From the IMG/VR virus record IMGVR_UViG_3300044807_000022, positions 1-64,000 of that record: a DNA stretch of 64,000 bases. One strand, 5' to 3'. This stretch comes from a virus. Position numbers and translations under genes: made by a program. Shown here one piece after another: positions 6,991 through 15,748 of the stretch; within the stretch, counting starts at the first letter, position 1, and the number at the start of each line of letters is the position of its first letter. The notes under the pieces are model-generated. The model did no database searches. It was not told where the DNA came from and saw only the letters and a program-made list of their open reading frames with translations.

Positions 6991-7377
6991 GTGTCCGCCG
7001 TCAAAGCACGGTGGCACGTCGATCTTGACCAACTCGGCGCGGGGGTCCCTGACCTCTGGGCCGAGGAGGTCGAGGCGACGGGCCTGCCGATAGACCTCAC
7101 GACGACCGTCGCACGGCTCACCGACGAGCTACTGAAGACGGGCAAGAAGGAGGGGTACCTGGATAGCTGCGGGATCACCTGCGCCATCAAGGACCGCCCC
7201 GACACGTCGTGCTGGGCCTGCCCGCTGTACGCGGGCGACGTGCCGGATGACCCCCGAGGGTCGCTCTGCATCGTGGGACGTGAACAGGAGCGCATCACTA
7301 CCCGCCTGGTGGTGGCGCGCATGGAGGAAGAACAGGAGCCGCAGGGTGAAACTGAAGGTCCGGACACCGCGCCATAA
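6991..7377 (+). CDS. Cys-rich hypothetical protein, 128 aa
   Basis: GTG start without a clear ribosome site, directly after the amidase. The middle carries CGITC, CWACP and a further Cys (SLCIVG), consistent with one structural zinc site. The C-terminus is Glu-rich and overlaps the next gene by 32 bases. Function unknown; the overlap suggests coexpression with the ubiquitin-like protein. Confidence 0.7.
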   Translation: MSAVKARWHVDLDQLGAGVPDLWAEEVEATGLPIDLTTTVARLTDELLKTGKKEGYLDSCGITCAIKDRPDTSCWACPLYAGDVPDDPRGSLCIVGREQERITTRLVVARMEEEQEPQGETEGPDTAP

Positions 7378-7573
7378 GCGGCAGCTAGAAGTCCACGGCT
7401 CGCAGGGCATGACGGTCGGTGAGGCTGCCGACTCTGCCGCGCGCCAGTCCTCCTATCACGTCGGCAACCACACGCTCGCCCACGACGGCGAGATACTGCG
7501 ACGGGAGTTACAGCTTTCGGAAGTGCTGAACTACGCCGACTCCAAGCCGCAGTTCGAGCTTGTCCTGCGCTGA
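7346..7573 (+). CDS. Ubiquitin-like (beta-grasp) small protein candidate, 75 aa
   Basis: GTG 7346 is preceded by GGAGCCGCAGG. The pattern follows ubiquitin: first strand VKLKVRT, second strand RQLEVHG, a helix after MTVGEAADSAARQ, then HDGEILRRELQLSEVLNY in place of the FAGKQLEDGRTLSDY segment, and a final strand FELVLR that ends the protein where ubiquitin has LHLVLR. There is no terminal Gly-Gly, so conjugation in the usual way is unlikely unless processed. The next gene's ATG overlaps its stop. The fold is inferred by eye. Confidence 0.6.
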   Translation: MKLKVRTPRHKRQLEVHGSQGMTVGEAADSAARQSSYHVGNHTLAHDGEILRRELQLSEVLNYADSKPQFELVLR

Positions 7574-8016
7574 TGGGCGAGAAGCCGGACCACCCCGTCC
7601 GCCAGCACCGCGTGCGGCTGACGACGCTGATCGTCCGGCCGCACCCCTCGGACTGGCTGCCGCTGAAGTACGGCAAGGTCACCGAGTTCCGCACGCATCA
7701 GGGGTTCCCTGACCGCATCTACCCGCCGTCGCCCATGGTCCTCTGGCGACGGATCGGCGGTCGGGTCGAGACGATGCTGTGGGTGGTCGAGGAGGCGTGG
7801 CGCGAGCCGCTGGGGGCGATCAGCGACGAGAGCCTGCGGCGGATCGGCTGCGCGAGCCCGAGCGAGTTCCGCGAGCGCTGGGTGGCCGCGCGGGCGACCT
7901 ACTTCGACGCGACGAAGAACGTCAACGTCTTCCGGGGGCGGCCGTACCGGGACACCGACCGCGATTCACTGGCTGACAAGCTCCTGGAGACGCTGTACGG
8001 GGCGTTCCTGCCATGA
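7573..8016 (+). CDS. ASCH-domain protein, 147 aa
   Basis: ATG overlaps the upstream stop (TGATG). The sequence follows small ASCH proteins: an N-terminal strand LTTLIVRPHPSDW, the Lys/Arg-rich turn YGKVTEFRTHQG, then WVVEEAWREPLGAISDESL and a closing strand VNVFRGRPY. ASCH domains are PUA-like folds tied to RNA or modified nucleotides. Role in the phage unknown. It overlaps the HNH gene by four bases. Confidence 0.7.
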   Translation: MGEKPDHPVRQHRVRLTTLIVRPHPSDWLPLKYGKVTEFRTHQGFPDRIYPPSPMVLWRRIGGRVETMLWVVEEAWREPLGAISDESLRRIGCASPSEFRERWVAARATYFDATKNVNVFRGRPYRDTDRDSLADKLLETLYGAFLP

Positions 8017-8633
8017 AGCGGTCTGGACCCCCACCCAGGACGAAGGGCCTCCAGGGGACGCGCATGCGCAGCGGCAGGCGCAAGGTCGAGGCGAAGACCG
8101 AGGAGGAGCGCGAGCGGGAGGCGACCGACCGGCTGAACTTCAGGATGGCCGCCGCCAGGCAGGTCGTCTGCGCCGTCTGTCGCCGTGGCGGAAGTTTCGA
8201 CTCCCATCACGTGATCGAGAAGCAGGAGCTTGAGCGGCGGGGGCTCTGGAAGTGGGACCCACGCGGCGCGCTCCGTCTGTGCAAGGGCGCGCTCGGCTGC
8301 CACGACCAGCACACGTACAAGGGCGGCGCTGACCGGGTGCCGCTGGCGAAGCTCACCACCGAGAACATCGACTACGCGTTCGAGGTCCTGGGACCCTTCG
8401 CGTACGACTACCTGAAGCGCCGCTACAGCGGTGAGGACCCGCGCGTCGAGCGCCGCCTGGCTCCTCCGTACGACGGCGAGTACGAGGCCCCGAACGGCGA
8501 CCTCATCCCGTTCTACCGCTGCGACGGCCGCCTGATCTGCTTCGACTGTTGGCAACCGTACTCCCACCACCCGTGCGACGAGCGTGAGGAGTGCCTAACC
8601 GTGCTGTGCAACGGATGGAGGGTGAAGCTGTGA
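8013..8633 (+). CDS. HNH endonuclease-like protein
   Basis: 206 residues. The centre carries CAVCRRGG, DSHHVIEKQEL and later RLCKGALGCHDQHTYKG, the Cys-His layout of HNH nucleases with structural zinc. A second Cys-rich stretch near the C-terminus (RCDGRLICFDCW, HHPCDEREEC) may bind another zinc. HNH proteins next to terminase genes help DNA packaging in many siphoviruses, and the large terminase lies 2 kb downstream. It could alternatively be a free-standing homing nuclease. Confidence 0.75.
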   Translation: MKRSGPPPRTKGLQGTRMRSGRRKVEAKTEEEREREATDRLNFRMAAARQVVCAVCRRGGSFDSHHVIEKQELERRGLWKWDPRGALRLCKGALGCHDQHTYKGGADRVPLAKLTTENIDYAFEVLGPFAYDYLKRRYSGEDPRVERRLAPPYDGEYEAPNGDLIPFYRCDGRLICFDCWQPYSHHPCDEREECLTVLCNGWRVKL

Positions 8634-8818
8634 TCCGCCGCTGGTTGAACTGGAGGCTCAAGAGGACCGAGGACAAGCTGTCCGCCACGCTCGTTCTACT
8701 GGACGGCATGGAGCGGCGAGCCGATCCCCACGAATACGCACTGGCCGAGCAGGACGTGTCGCGGCTGCGGTGCCACCGCGCGCGCCTCCTCGACATGCTG
8801 GACGGGGACGACTACTAG
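8630..8818 (+). CDS. Small helical protein, 62 aa
   Basis: GTG 8630 overlaps the TGA of the HNH gene and has GGAGGG about 7 bases upstream; the frame is open further left but inside the HNH gene. Helical, charged, ends DMLDGDDY. Its TAG overlaps the GTG of the next gene. Function unknown. Confidence 0.6.
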   Translation: MIRRWLNWRLKRTEDKLSATLVLLDGMERRADPHEYALAEQDVSRLRCHRARLLDMLDGDDY

Positions 8819-9492
8819 TGGCCTCCCCGCCCGCCAACGCACCGCCGGTCCAGACGTTCGAGTTCGAGCTACCGAGCGGCGGCGTCCTCCACCTTCAGTC
8901 CATGGAGGAGGTCGATCTGATGACGACCTCCTTCCAGCAGCTTGAGAGCGAGTACGCCTTCGAGAAGCTGAACGACAAGATGCTGTTCTCGTCGCTCCTG
9001 ACGCAGCAGTTGATCGCCGTCCGGTCGCAGCAGAAGATCAGCGGCATGGTGCCCGAGTTCGACGGTGCGGGCAAGCCGCTCGGGACCTACAAGTTCGTGA
9101 AGCTCAAGCCCGCCGAGGAGCAGGGCGCGCACAAGGCCCTCATCAACGCGACCGAGCAGATACAGGCCATCGAGAAGCAGCTTGGCATCGACAAGAAGAC
9201 CCGTGACGCGGGCAACACCGAGTCGGTCCAGAGCTACCTCGTCCGAGTGAAGCGCGCGGCGCTCACCATGGGCATCCACATCAACGAGCGCGTGAAGGCG
9301 TACGAGGCGTTCTGCATGGAGCTACGGAAGCTCGTCCGGATGCTCGACAACCTCGACGCGGAAGACCGGCAGCACCACGCGATCACGAAGGACAACGTGC
9401 TCAATTTCGTGCGCAAGGAACTGGAGAAGCTGGAGCAGGTGGACAAGGACTTCGCCCAGCAGAAGGGCCACCTGTGGCGAGGGAAACTCTAA
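8818..9492 (+). CDS. Helical protein, possible small terminase subunit
   Basis: 224 residues from a GTG in a TAGTG overlap. A short strand-rich start is followed by long helices (MTTSFQQLESEYAFEKLNDKM, then a conserved-looking VKRAALTMGIHINERVKAYEAFCMELRKLVRMLDNL). Its place two genes before RNase HI and three before the large terminase suggests a small terminase or packaging accessory. No helix-turn-helix is obvious, so this remains an inference. Confidence 0.6.
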   Translation: MASPPANAPPVQTFEFELPSGGVLHLQSMEEVDLMTTSFQQLESEYAFEKLNDKMLFSSLLTQQLIAVRSQQKISGMVPEFDGAGKPLGTYKFVKLKPAEEQGAHKALINATEQIQAIEKQLGIDKKTRDAGNTESVQSYLVRVKRAALTMGIHINERVKAYEAFCMELRKLVRMLDNLDAEDRQHHAITKDNVLNFVRKELEKLEQVDKDFAQQKGHLWRGKL

Positions 9493-9511
9493 CGGGAATC
9501 GGAGGATCAGT

Positions 9512-9865
9512 ATGCGTGAGTACGCAACGACGGTGAGGTACGTCTGGAGCCAGGCCGACGTGGAGGGGGCGATGGTCTTCCCAGAGGTTGGCGCGCGCCA
9601 CGCGCAGTTGAAGCTGCGCGCCTACGCGCCGACGAGCGGCATGCAGCCGCGCGTGCGCTGGCTTCCGATCACCGGCCAGTGGGAGGTCGAGTTCACGGTG
9701 TGCGGCATCGACGCGCCGCCGCAGGCCATCGCCATCGAGGCCGCGAGTGCCCTGGTCCTGCGCAACGTCGCGCCGTGGGCCAAGGCCGAGAGCGTCTTCC
9801 GGATCGACACCACGACGCGCCAGGTGACGCCGCCCGGCTACGCGTCTCGGGTTCTGCTCGACTGA
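9512..9865 (+). CDS. Hypothetical protein, 117 aa
   Basis: ATG 9512 with GGAGGA at ideal distance. Beta-rich single domain (RYVWSQADVEGAMVF, QWEVEFTVCGID). No motif recognised. Its TGA overlaps the ATG of the RNase HI gene. Confidence 0.75.
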   Translation: MREYATTVRYVWSQADVEGAMVFPEVGARHAQLKLRAYAPTSGMQPRVRWLPITGQWEVEFTVCGIDAPPQAIAIEAASALVLRNVAPWAKAESVFRIDTTTRQVTPPGYASRVLLD

Positions 9866-10395
9866 TGGTCCGCCTGTTCACGGACGGGTCCTCGTCGGGG
9901 GCCAAGGGGGGCGCTGGCGGTTTCGCGGCGCTCCTCATCCACGACCAGTCCGAGCGCGAGTTGATCGTGCAGGGCGGCGAGCCCGACACGACGAACCAGC
10001 GCATGGAGTTGACGGCCGTGATCGAGGGCCTGGTCCACCTGAAGCGCGCGGCCGAGGTCACGATCTACACCGACTCCGCGTACGTGATGAACTGCTTCAT
10101 CCAGGGCTGGCACCGCAAGTGGGCCAAGAACGGCTGGCTGAACAAGGACGAGGAGCCGGTCGCGAACAAGGACCTCTGGCTCGCCGCGCTCGCGGCCATC
10201 GAGCCCCACACCGTGACGTGGGTGAAGCTGAAGGGCCACGTCAAGCTGCCCTGCACGCACGACGGCTGCATGTGCTCGGGTGACGAGACACTGCACGCGC
10301 TCAACGCGCGCGCGGACCAACTCGCGGTGCAGGCAAAGCAAGCGATCAAGGACCACGGCACCGTTGCGGGTCTACTACTGGAGGAGGCGGCATGA
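9865..10395 (+). CDS. rnhA: Ribonuclease HI
   Basis: 176 residues; ATG in a TGATG overlap. All RNase HI landmarks are present: D7 in FTDGSSSG, E48 in NQRMELTA, D70 in IYTDSAYV, the GH motif at H125 and D151 in NARADQLA. A Cys-rich insert (CTHDGCMCSG) stands between the GH and the last Asp. It degrades RNA in RNA-DNA hybrids, likely during phage replication, though it lies in the packaging region. Confidence 0.9.
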   Translation: MVRLFTDGSSSGAKGGAGGFAALLIHDQSERELIVQGGEPDTTNQRMELTAVIEGLVHLKRAAEVTIYTDSAYVMNCFIQGWHRKWAKNGWLNKDEEPVANKDLWLAALAAIEPHTVTWVKLKGHVKLPCTHDGCMCSGDETLHALNARADQLAVQAKQAIKDHGTVAGLLLEEAA

Positions 10396-10676
10396 CCGAA
10401 CTGAGCGAACTGATCCACGGCTACGGCATCTTCCTGGGGGCGTACTTCGGCATGGTCGCTGTCCTCTGCATCGTCCTGATCCTGCTGCTGCCGTGGGGGT
10501 GCGACTGCCACTGCGAGTGCGAGTGCGATGACGAGGAGGACGTGGAGCTACCACGCCCCGAGTCAGGTGGGTGGTGCGACTGCGGCGGGTTCACCGCTGA
10601 CGGTCGAGACGGCACGTACAGGTGGGGGTGGCACCGCTCGGAGTGCCCGCGCCTGAAAGAGCTTGGACCGCGCTAG
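10392..10676 (+). CDS. Single-TM protein with CxC-rich cluster, 94 aa
   Basis: ATGA overlap with RNase HI. Residues ~12-34 form one TM helix (FLGAYFGMVAVLCIVLILLL). Immediately after it comes an unusual run CDCHCECECDD, then an acidic segment and a second CDC motif. The Cys/acid cluster might bind metal ions at the membrane face. Function unknown. Confidence 0.65.
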   Translation: MTELSELIHGYGIFLGAYFGMVAVLCIVLILLLPWGCDCHCECECDDEEDVELPRPESGGWCDCGGFTADGRDGTYRWGWHRSECPRLKELGPR

Positions 10677-12469
10677 TGGCCCTCGGTTACATCGAGGGAG
10701 CGCGGTCCCTGCCCGTCGAGTACGAGGGCATCCACTGGACCGAGGAGGACTTCACGCTGATGGCCCTCCTCGGGGACCCGATCTACGTGGCCGAACTGCT
10801 CTGGGAGGACCCCGAGAACCACGAATACGGTGGCTGCTACAAGGTCCGCGACTATCAGTACCCACTGTTCAGGGCCAACGGCTCGTACGAGATATTCGCG
10901 TGCGCGCGCTCGGTCGGCAAGACGGAGAGCATCAAGGCACGGGCGCAGTCGTTCGTCTTCAAGCGCATCGGCTCGAACCTGCTCCTGACCGCACCCGAGT
11001 TGATCCACCTGAAGCCGCTGACCGACGCCATCGAGGACAACTTCAGGGCCACCCGCCTGACCCGCGAACTACTCGACACGCGCGGCCAGAAGACCGGCTT
11101 CACGCACCGGCCGTTCGGCATCGACCTGATCGACGGGACCAAGATCGTCGGCCGCATCCCGCAAAAGCTGGGCACGGGCGTCAAGGGCCAGCACCAGCCG
11201 GACCTCATCATGGACGAGGGCCAGGACTACCCGGAGAAGGGCTACACCGAAATCGCAGAGACGGTGATGAAGGACACGGTGGACAAGGAGGGCAACCCCG
11301 ACTTCCACTACCACATCTACGGCGTGCATTCGGGCAACAAGGGCGGCGGCTTCTACAAGAACACCAGCGGCAACGCGTTCCGGGTGACGAACATCACCGC
11401 GCTCATGCGCCCCGACTGGCCCGGACCGAATGGCGAGCAGAAGAAGTTCGCGAAGGGCCAATACGGCGGCACGGGAAGTCCTGACTACCGTCGCAATATC
11501 TTGGGCGAGGCTGGGGGCGCGTCGAGTCCGTTCTTCGATCTGGCTCGGCTCATGTCCTGCGTCGATCAGGGCAAGGACGGCAACCCGGACGACTCGACGT
11601 ACAACACGCAGGAGTACCAGTTCAACGAGTATCGCGTCGAGGAGGTAGACGAGCAAGGCTTGCCGTTGACGGAGGTCTTCAGCCTGCCGAGCGGCTACAA
11701 GAACGTGTACGCGGGCATGGACGTGGGGCTCAATCAGTCCCCGACCGTCATCACGATCTGGGCGCACCAGAAGGTCGGCCGCGTCATGCGGCTGAAGCTG
11801 ATCCGACGCATCCATCTGGTCCGCTTCCGCTCGCGCCAGGTGCGCGAGGCCGTGTACGCCATCGCGTGGCACTTTGGCTCCGAGCTACGGGCGTTCGGCG
11901 TGGACCAGACGGGCCTCGGCAACGCCATCGTGCAGGAAATGGAGGACGACGACGGCGAGGGCGGCCTGATCCCACCGCCGTTCCTGACCGACGTGCTGCG
12001 CGGCTGGTTCTTCAACCAGAAGATTCCGGTGGGCGTGAGCAAGGAGTTCGTCGTCAACGACAACGGCCGCCTGAAGGACCAGTTCGGTTCATCGGTGAAG
12101 ATCGAGACCGATGTTCTGACGGGAATCACGCGCTACATCACCGAGCAGCCATTCATCGAGGCGGCCACCCGCTACCTGCGCGAGTTCGTGGACAGCGGCC
12201 TCCTCCTGCTGCCGTTCGACACCGACATAACGGACGACATGACGCGCGAGACACCGCAGCGCCTCCAGGCCATCGCTGGCATTCGCCGCAAGCCGAACGC
12301 CTACCACATCTTGGACTCCATGCGCGCCATGGCGATGAGCTTCAAGCAGGGCGACATAGACGCCGCGCTCGCCATCGACCCCGTGAAGCCGGTCATGGAC
12401 CACGCCGTGGACATGGGCGGCGACGTGATGGGCGGGCAGGAACTCGGCGGGGGTCTCGATGACTTCTAG
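10676..12469 (+). CDS. terL: Terminase large subunit
   Basis: GTG 10676 (TAGTG overlap) gives 597 residues; an in-frame GTG at 10622 lies inside the upstream gene. The ATPase domain has a Walker A at ~75-84 (ACARSVGKTES), a Walker B with catalytic Glu (LIMDEGQDY) and a coupling-type segment IYGVHSG. The C-terminal nuclease begins with AGMDVGLNQSP and includes GVDQTGLGNAI, the RNase H-fold acidic residues. It packages DNA into proheads. Confidence 0.93.
   Translation: MALGYIEGARSLPVEYEGIHWTEEDFTLMALLGDPIYVAELLWEDPENHEYGGCYKVRDYQYPLFRANGSYEIFACARSVGKTESIKARAQSFVFKRIGSNLLLTAPELIHLKPLTDAIEDNFRATRLTRELLDTRGQKTGFTHRPFGIDLIDGTKIVGRIPQKLGTGVKGQHQPDLIMDEGQDYPEKGYTEIAETVMKDTVDKEGNPDFHYHIYGVHSGNKGGGFYKNTSGNAFRVTNITALMRPDWPGPNGEQKKFAKGQYGGTGSPDYRRNILGEAGGASSPFFDLARLMSCVDQGKDGNPDDSTYNTQEYQFNEYRVEEVDEQGLPLTEVFSLPSGYKNVYAGMDVGLNQSPTVITIWAHQKVGRVMRLKLIRRIHLVRFRSRQVREAVYAIAWHFGSELRAFGVDQTGLGNAIVQEMEDDDGEGGLIPPPFLTDVLRGWFFNQKIPVGVSKEFVVNDNGRLKDQFGSSVKIETDVLTGITRYITEQPFIEAATRYLREFVDSGLLLLPFDTDITDDMTRETPQRLQAIAGIRRKPNAYHILDSMRAMAMSFKQGDIDAALAIDPVKPVMDHAVDMGGDVMGGQELGGGLDDF
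11475..11500. repeat. Dispersed 26-bp palindrome inside terL
   Basis: 20 of 26 positions match with the left 11 bases exact. Here the site is read in codon frame +1 relative to most intragenic copies. Confidence 0.65.
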
Positions 12470-12992
12470 CCTGCCGCACCCGAGCGAATTCGAGGTCGAG
12501 GAGCCGCCGGGAACGTCTGACGACCGTCCTAGCATCCCTGACGGGATGGACGAGGAGGAGGACACCGGAGCCGAGGAGACGCCGGGCGACGAGGCCGTCA
12601 GGGTCCTCCGCGCCTCGCACATGCTCCGCATTCCGGTCTTCAGGGTCCGCGACACCAGCCCCGCCGAGCGCACGGACGGCTACGAGGAGTACATGATGCT
12701 CGCGGCCTACACGGGTGGCGACCTGGCGCACGCGCGCCACCGCGTCCGCGTCCGCCTCGATGAGGTAGCCGACCTGTGGGACGGCATGGACGGCTGGGAG
12801 TTCTACATGAACGGCAAGCCCCGCACCGACAAGGGCGTCGAGCTTGCGAAGACTGAAGCCGAACCCGACCTGGCCGCCGAGCGCCGCCGGTTGAAGCGGC
12901 TCGAAGGGCGTCTGACCGAGGAAATGGAGCGCATGGAGCAGGAGGCCAAGTTCTGCTCGCGTGCCTACACCCTGCTATCGAGGGGGAGCTAG
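12459..12992 (+). CDS. Hypothetical protein, 177 aa
   Basis: ATG start overlaps the end of terL by 11 bases. Acidic, Pro-rich first 45 residues, a mixed central domain (EYMMLAAYTGGDLAHARHRVRV) and a C-terminal coiled coil (~residues 135-170). Lies between terL and portal; role unknown. Stop overlaps next GTG. Confidence 0.7.
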   Translation: MTSSLPHPSEFEVEEPPGTSDDRPSIPDGMDEEEDTGAEETPGDEAVRVLRASHMLRIPVFRVRDTSPAERTDGYEEYMMLAAYTGGDLAHARHRVRVRLDEVADLWDGMDGWEFYMNGKPRTDKGVELAKTEAEPDLAAERRRLKRLEGRLTEEMERMEQEAKFCSRAYTLLSRGS

Positions 12993-13405
12993 TGGACTGC
13001 CCGGACACCTTCCAAGACCTGCTGGCCTTCTGGGGCCGTGAGGAGCCCGTACAGGAGGCGCGGGAGCCCGTGGACCTGGTGGACCCCGAGGACCTGGAGC
13101 CCGACGAGACGGGCTTCACGATGCCTCCCGCCAGCCATGAGGCGATCAAGCGCGCCGCCAAGCGCTGGAACGACTTCGTGGCCGTCACGAACGGTGGCGA
13201 CCAGGAGGAGGTCAGCCAGGCGGGCTACGTCTTCGCCGCTGCGCTCGGGCTCGAAGGCCCCAAGCTCGAACACGCCGTCGAGTGCCTGAAGCTCTGGACG
13301 AACAACGAGGCACCGAGCCAGGGCACGATGGGTCTGCTGTTCGGGCTCCTCATCGCGGACGAAGCGAAACTCGAATGGGAGTTAGAGGGTCCGGAAATCG
13401 GCTAG
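12992..13405 (+). CDS. Hypothetical protein, 137 aa
   Basis: GTG in a TAGTG overlap. Acidic N-terminal third (VDLVDPEDLEPDE) followed by helices. Last gene before the portal promoter region; function unknown. Confidence 0.7.
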   Translation: MDCPDTFQDLLAFWGREEPVQEAREPVDLVDPEDLEPDETGFTMPPASHEAIKRAAKRWNDFVAVTNGGDQEEVSQAGYVFAAALGLEGPKLEHAVECLKLWTNNEAPSQGTMGLLFGLLIADEAKLEWELEGPEIG

Positions 13406-13444
13406 AGCCGGTGGTGGCTCGCGCTAATCCTGGTGATGACGTGC

Positions 13445-13497
13445 CCTTAATCCGTTCCCAGCGGGCCTTAATCCGGCTCCGATTCGTAGATTACGAA
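13445..13497 (+). promoter_or_regulatory. TTCGTAnATTA element, copy 2, with 21-bp-spaced direct repeats
   Basis: CCTTAATCCG occurs at 13445-13454 and again at 13466-13475, exactly two helical turns apart. Eight bases later TTCGTA-GAT-TACGAA (13483-13497) is a perfect inverted repeat containing the TTCGTAGATTA core. If TAGATT is the -10, the start falls on the portal GTG at 13499, implying a leaderless mRNA. The paired repeats look like activator or repressor sites. Confidence 0.55.
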
Positions 13498-13498
13498 G

Positions 13499-15745
13499 GT
13501 GTCTGAGCTAGTAGACCATCGCGGCGATCCCATCAGTTCAGTGGGTGGGTGGCGCGGCGAGGGTCCGCCCAGGCTGGAGAACGGCGACGGCACGCTGATC
13601 GTCAACGAGACGGACCTGCCGGACGGCGCGGTCCAGCATGCGGTCGCCACCTACTTCGAGGAGTCGGCCGCGTTCAACCTCGGCGGCAACTCGAACACGT
13701 TCCAGATGTACGCGAACCAGGGCGGCTCCATGCTGGCCCGGCCCAAGTTCAGTCCCCCCTCCGACGTGTTCGGGGAAATGCGGCTGGCCCGCGACCTGGC
13801 CGAGCGCGACGACGACGTGGGCTCGACCATCGGTGCGCTGGTCGCGCTCGCGTACGGGGAGGGCTTCCAGAACACGCACCCGGACGAGGTAACCGTCGCG
13901 CTCTACGACGAGATTGCCAAGAACATGAAGCTGCCGCAGGTCCAGGCAGAGGCGTACCGGGAACTGCTCATCACCAGCCAGATCATCAGCGTGACCCTGT
14001 TCACGCGCGAGAGCTACAGCTTCATCCCGCAGGGCACCGACCGCTACCGCACCCGCACGGTCACCAGCCCGCTCCTCGGGTTCCTCCCGGCCGAGCACGT
14101 GCGCGTCGTCGGCAACGACCTGTTCGGCGGCGGCGACCTCTACTTCCTCCCGCCCGACGAGAACCTGAAGCGGTGGCTGGTCGAGCGGTTCAACCCGAGC
14201 ACCAGTGCCGGTCGGCTCGCGCAGATGCGCTCCGAGGACCCGGTGGCCTACACGCTGTTCACCGAGGAGCACAAGGTCTCCCCCGTGGACCCGGACGACA
14301 CCATCGCCGGGCTCACGCTCTACCGGCTGAACCCGCGCATGATCGAGCGGTCGTTCTTCCCCAAGGGCGCGTGGAAGTACCCCCGGCCGCTGCTCACCCG
14401 CAACTTCGCTCTCCTCGAAGCCAAGCGGCTCCTGAACATCATGGACTACTCGCTCCTCCAGGGCGGCGCGAACTACATCGTGATCGCCAAGAAGGGCTCG
14501 GACGCGCAGCCCGCGCAGCCGGGCGAGGTCGAGAACCTGCGCGACGTGGTGCGCCGCGCAGGGCGGTCCGGCGTGATGGTGGGCGACCACCGGGTCAGCA
14601 TCGACATTCTGACGCCGGAACTGAAGGAACTGATGAACCCGGACAAGCGCCGCCTGCTCGGACGCAAGCTGTCGCAGGCGATGACGCGCGTGCCCGAGCA
14701 CACCAGCGAGAACGCCGGGACCGAGGGCATGAAGTCCGAGGTAGAAATCCTGACGCGCGTCGTGGCTTCCGACCGCAAGATGGTGAGCATGCACATCGTC
14801 GCGGCGGCCTACGAGCCCACGGCGAAGCGCAACCCGAACACGTTCACGGGCGGCCCGGCGAAGCTCTGGCACCCCAAGATCGTCCTCCAGGGCACGAACT
14901 ACTTCACGGACATGATCCTGAAGCTGCTCGACCGTGGCGCGATCCCGCTGCGCTACGCCGTCGAGTTCGCGGGCTTCGACTTCGAGGCCGCCGTCGAGGA
15001 GAAGAAGCGCCAGAAGGCGCAGGGCCTCGATGAGGTCATGGCCCCCGCGCCCGGCCAGGTGCCGCACTCCTCACCGAACGTCGGCCCGCAGGACAACGGC
15101 CCCGGCCGCACGCCTGGTGGCGACGACCCGGCCAGGCCAAAGCGCAAGATCGCGCAGAACCCCGGCGAGACGATCAAGGCGATCTACGACGAGGAGGCCC
15201 GCAGGGTCACGCGCGTAGGCGAGCGCACGCTGAGCATCCTGGAGGACCACGACGATACGCGCAGCGAGGGCCGCGTGAGCGCCATCGAGCGCCGCGTGGT
15301 CGAGACGCGCCGCCCCGACCGCCAGGGTCCCGTGCGCGTCGTGCCGGTGAGCGACCTGGAGGTCTCCAGCCTCGGGGCCGTCCGTCTGGGCGACCCGGCC
15401 GACACGTCGCTGATTCTCGGCCGCCGCGACGAGGACGACGCGCTCGTCACCGTCGCGCTCAGCTTCCGTGGCCCCGGCTCCATGAACGACGCCGTGAAGG
15501 CGGCCATGGAGTGGGGCTTCGACCCGTTGACCGAGACGGCCGACGAGGAGCACGCCATGCAGCACGTCACGGTGGGCGAGCCCTCGGGCGTCGAGCCCCT
15601 GCTGGCCGTGCTCGCCTCAGCCGTCGCCTCGCAGGCCAGCGTGCAGCTTCCGCCCATCACGATCCACGTCCCAGGCCAGCGCGCTCAGCGCGTGCTGTAC
15701 GACGACGACGGCCGCGTGAAGGGCACCGAGCCGGTGGAGGACTAG
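13499..15745 (+). CDS. Portal protein
   Basis: 748 residues, GTG start only six bases after the -10-like TAGATT. Follows terL and two small genes. Features fit siphovirus portals: EMRLARDLAERDDDVGSTIGALVALAYGEGF near the N-terminus, a long central mixed region with NIMDYSLLQGGANYIVIAKKGS, the stretch PEHTSENAGTEGMKSEVEILTR, and a basic, helical C-terminus of ~200 residues. The C-terminal part is longer than in typical ~500-residue portals and may carry an extra domain. Confidence 0.8.
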   Translation: MSELVDHRGDPISSVGGWRGEGPPRLENGDGTLIVNETDLPDGAVQHAVATYFEESAAFNLGGNSNTFQMYANQGGSMLARPKFSPPSDVFGEMRLARDLAERDDDVGSTIGALVALAYGEGFQNTHPDEVTVALYDEIAKNMKLPQVQAEAYRELLITSQIISVTLFTRESYSFIPQGTDRYRTRTVTSPLLGFLPAEHVRVVGNDLFGGGDLYFLPPDENLKRWLVERFNPSTSAGRLAQMRSEDPVAYTLFTEEHKVSPVDPDDTIAGLTLYRLNPRMIERSFFPKGAWKYPRPLLTRNFALLEAKRLLNIMDYSLLQGGANYIVIAKKGSDAQPAQPGEVENLRDVVRRAGRSGVMVGDHRVSIDILTPELKELMNPDKRRLLGRKLSQAMTRVPEHTSENAGTEGMKSEVEILTRVVASDRKMVSMHIVAAAYEPTAKRNPNTFTGGPAKLWHPKIVLQGTNYFTDMILKLLDRGAIPLRYAVEFAGFDFEAAVEEKKRQKAQGLDEVMAPAPGQVPHSSPNVGPQDNGPGRTPGGDDPARPKRKIAQNPGETIKAIYDEEARRVTRVGERTLSILEDHDDTRSEGRVSAIERRVVETRRPDRQGPVRVVPVSDLEVSSLGAVRLGDPADTSLILGRRDEDDALVTVALSFRGPGSMNDAVKAAMEWGFDPLTETADEEHAMQHVTVGEPSGVEPLLAVLASAVASQASVQLPPITIHVPGQRAQRVLYDDDGRVKGTEPVED

Positions 15746-15748
15746 CCC

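Noticed and set aside
13538-15067. Minus-strand frame of 509 codons opposite the portal
   Set aside because: Shadow of the portal codon pattern; Leu/Arg/Val/Ala-rich with no recognisable domain.
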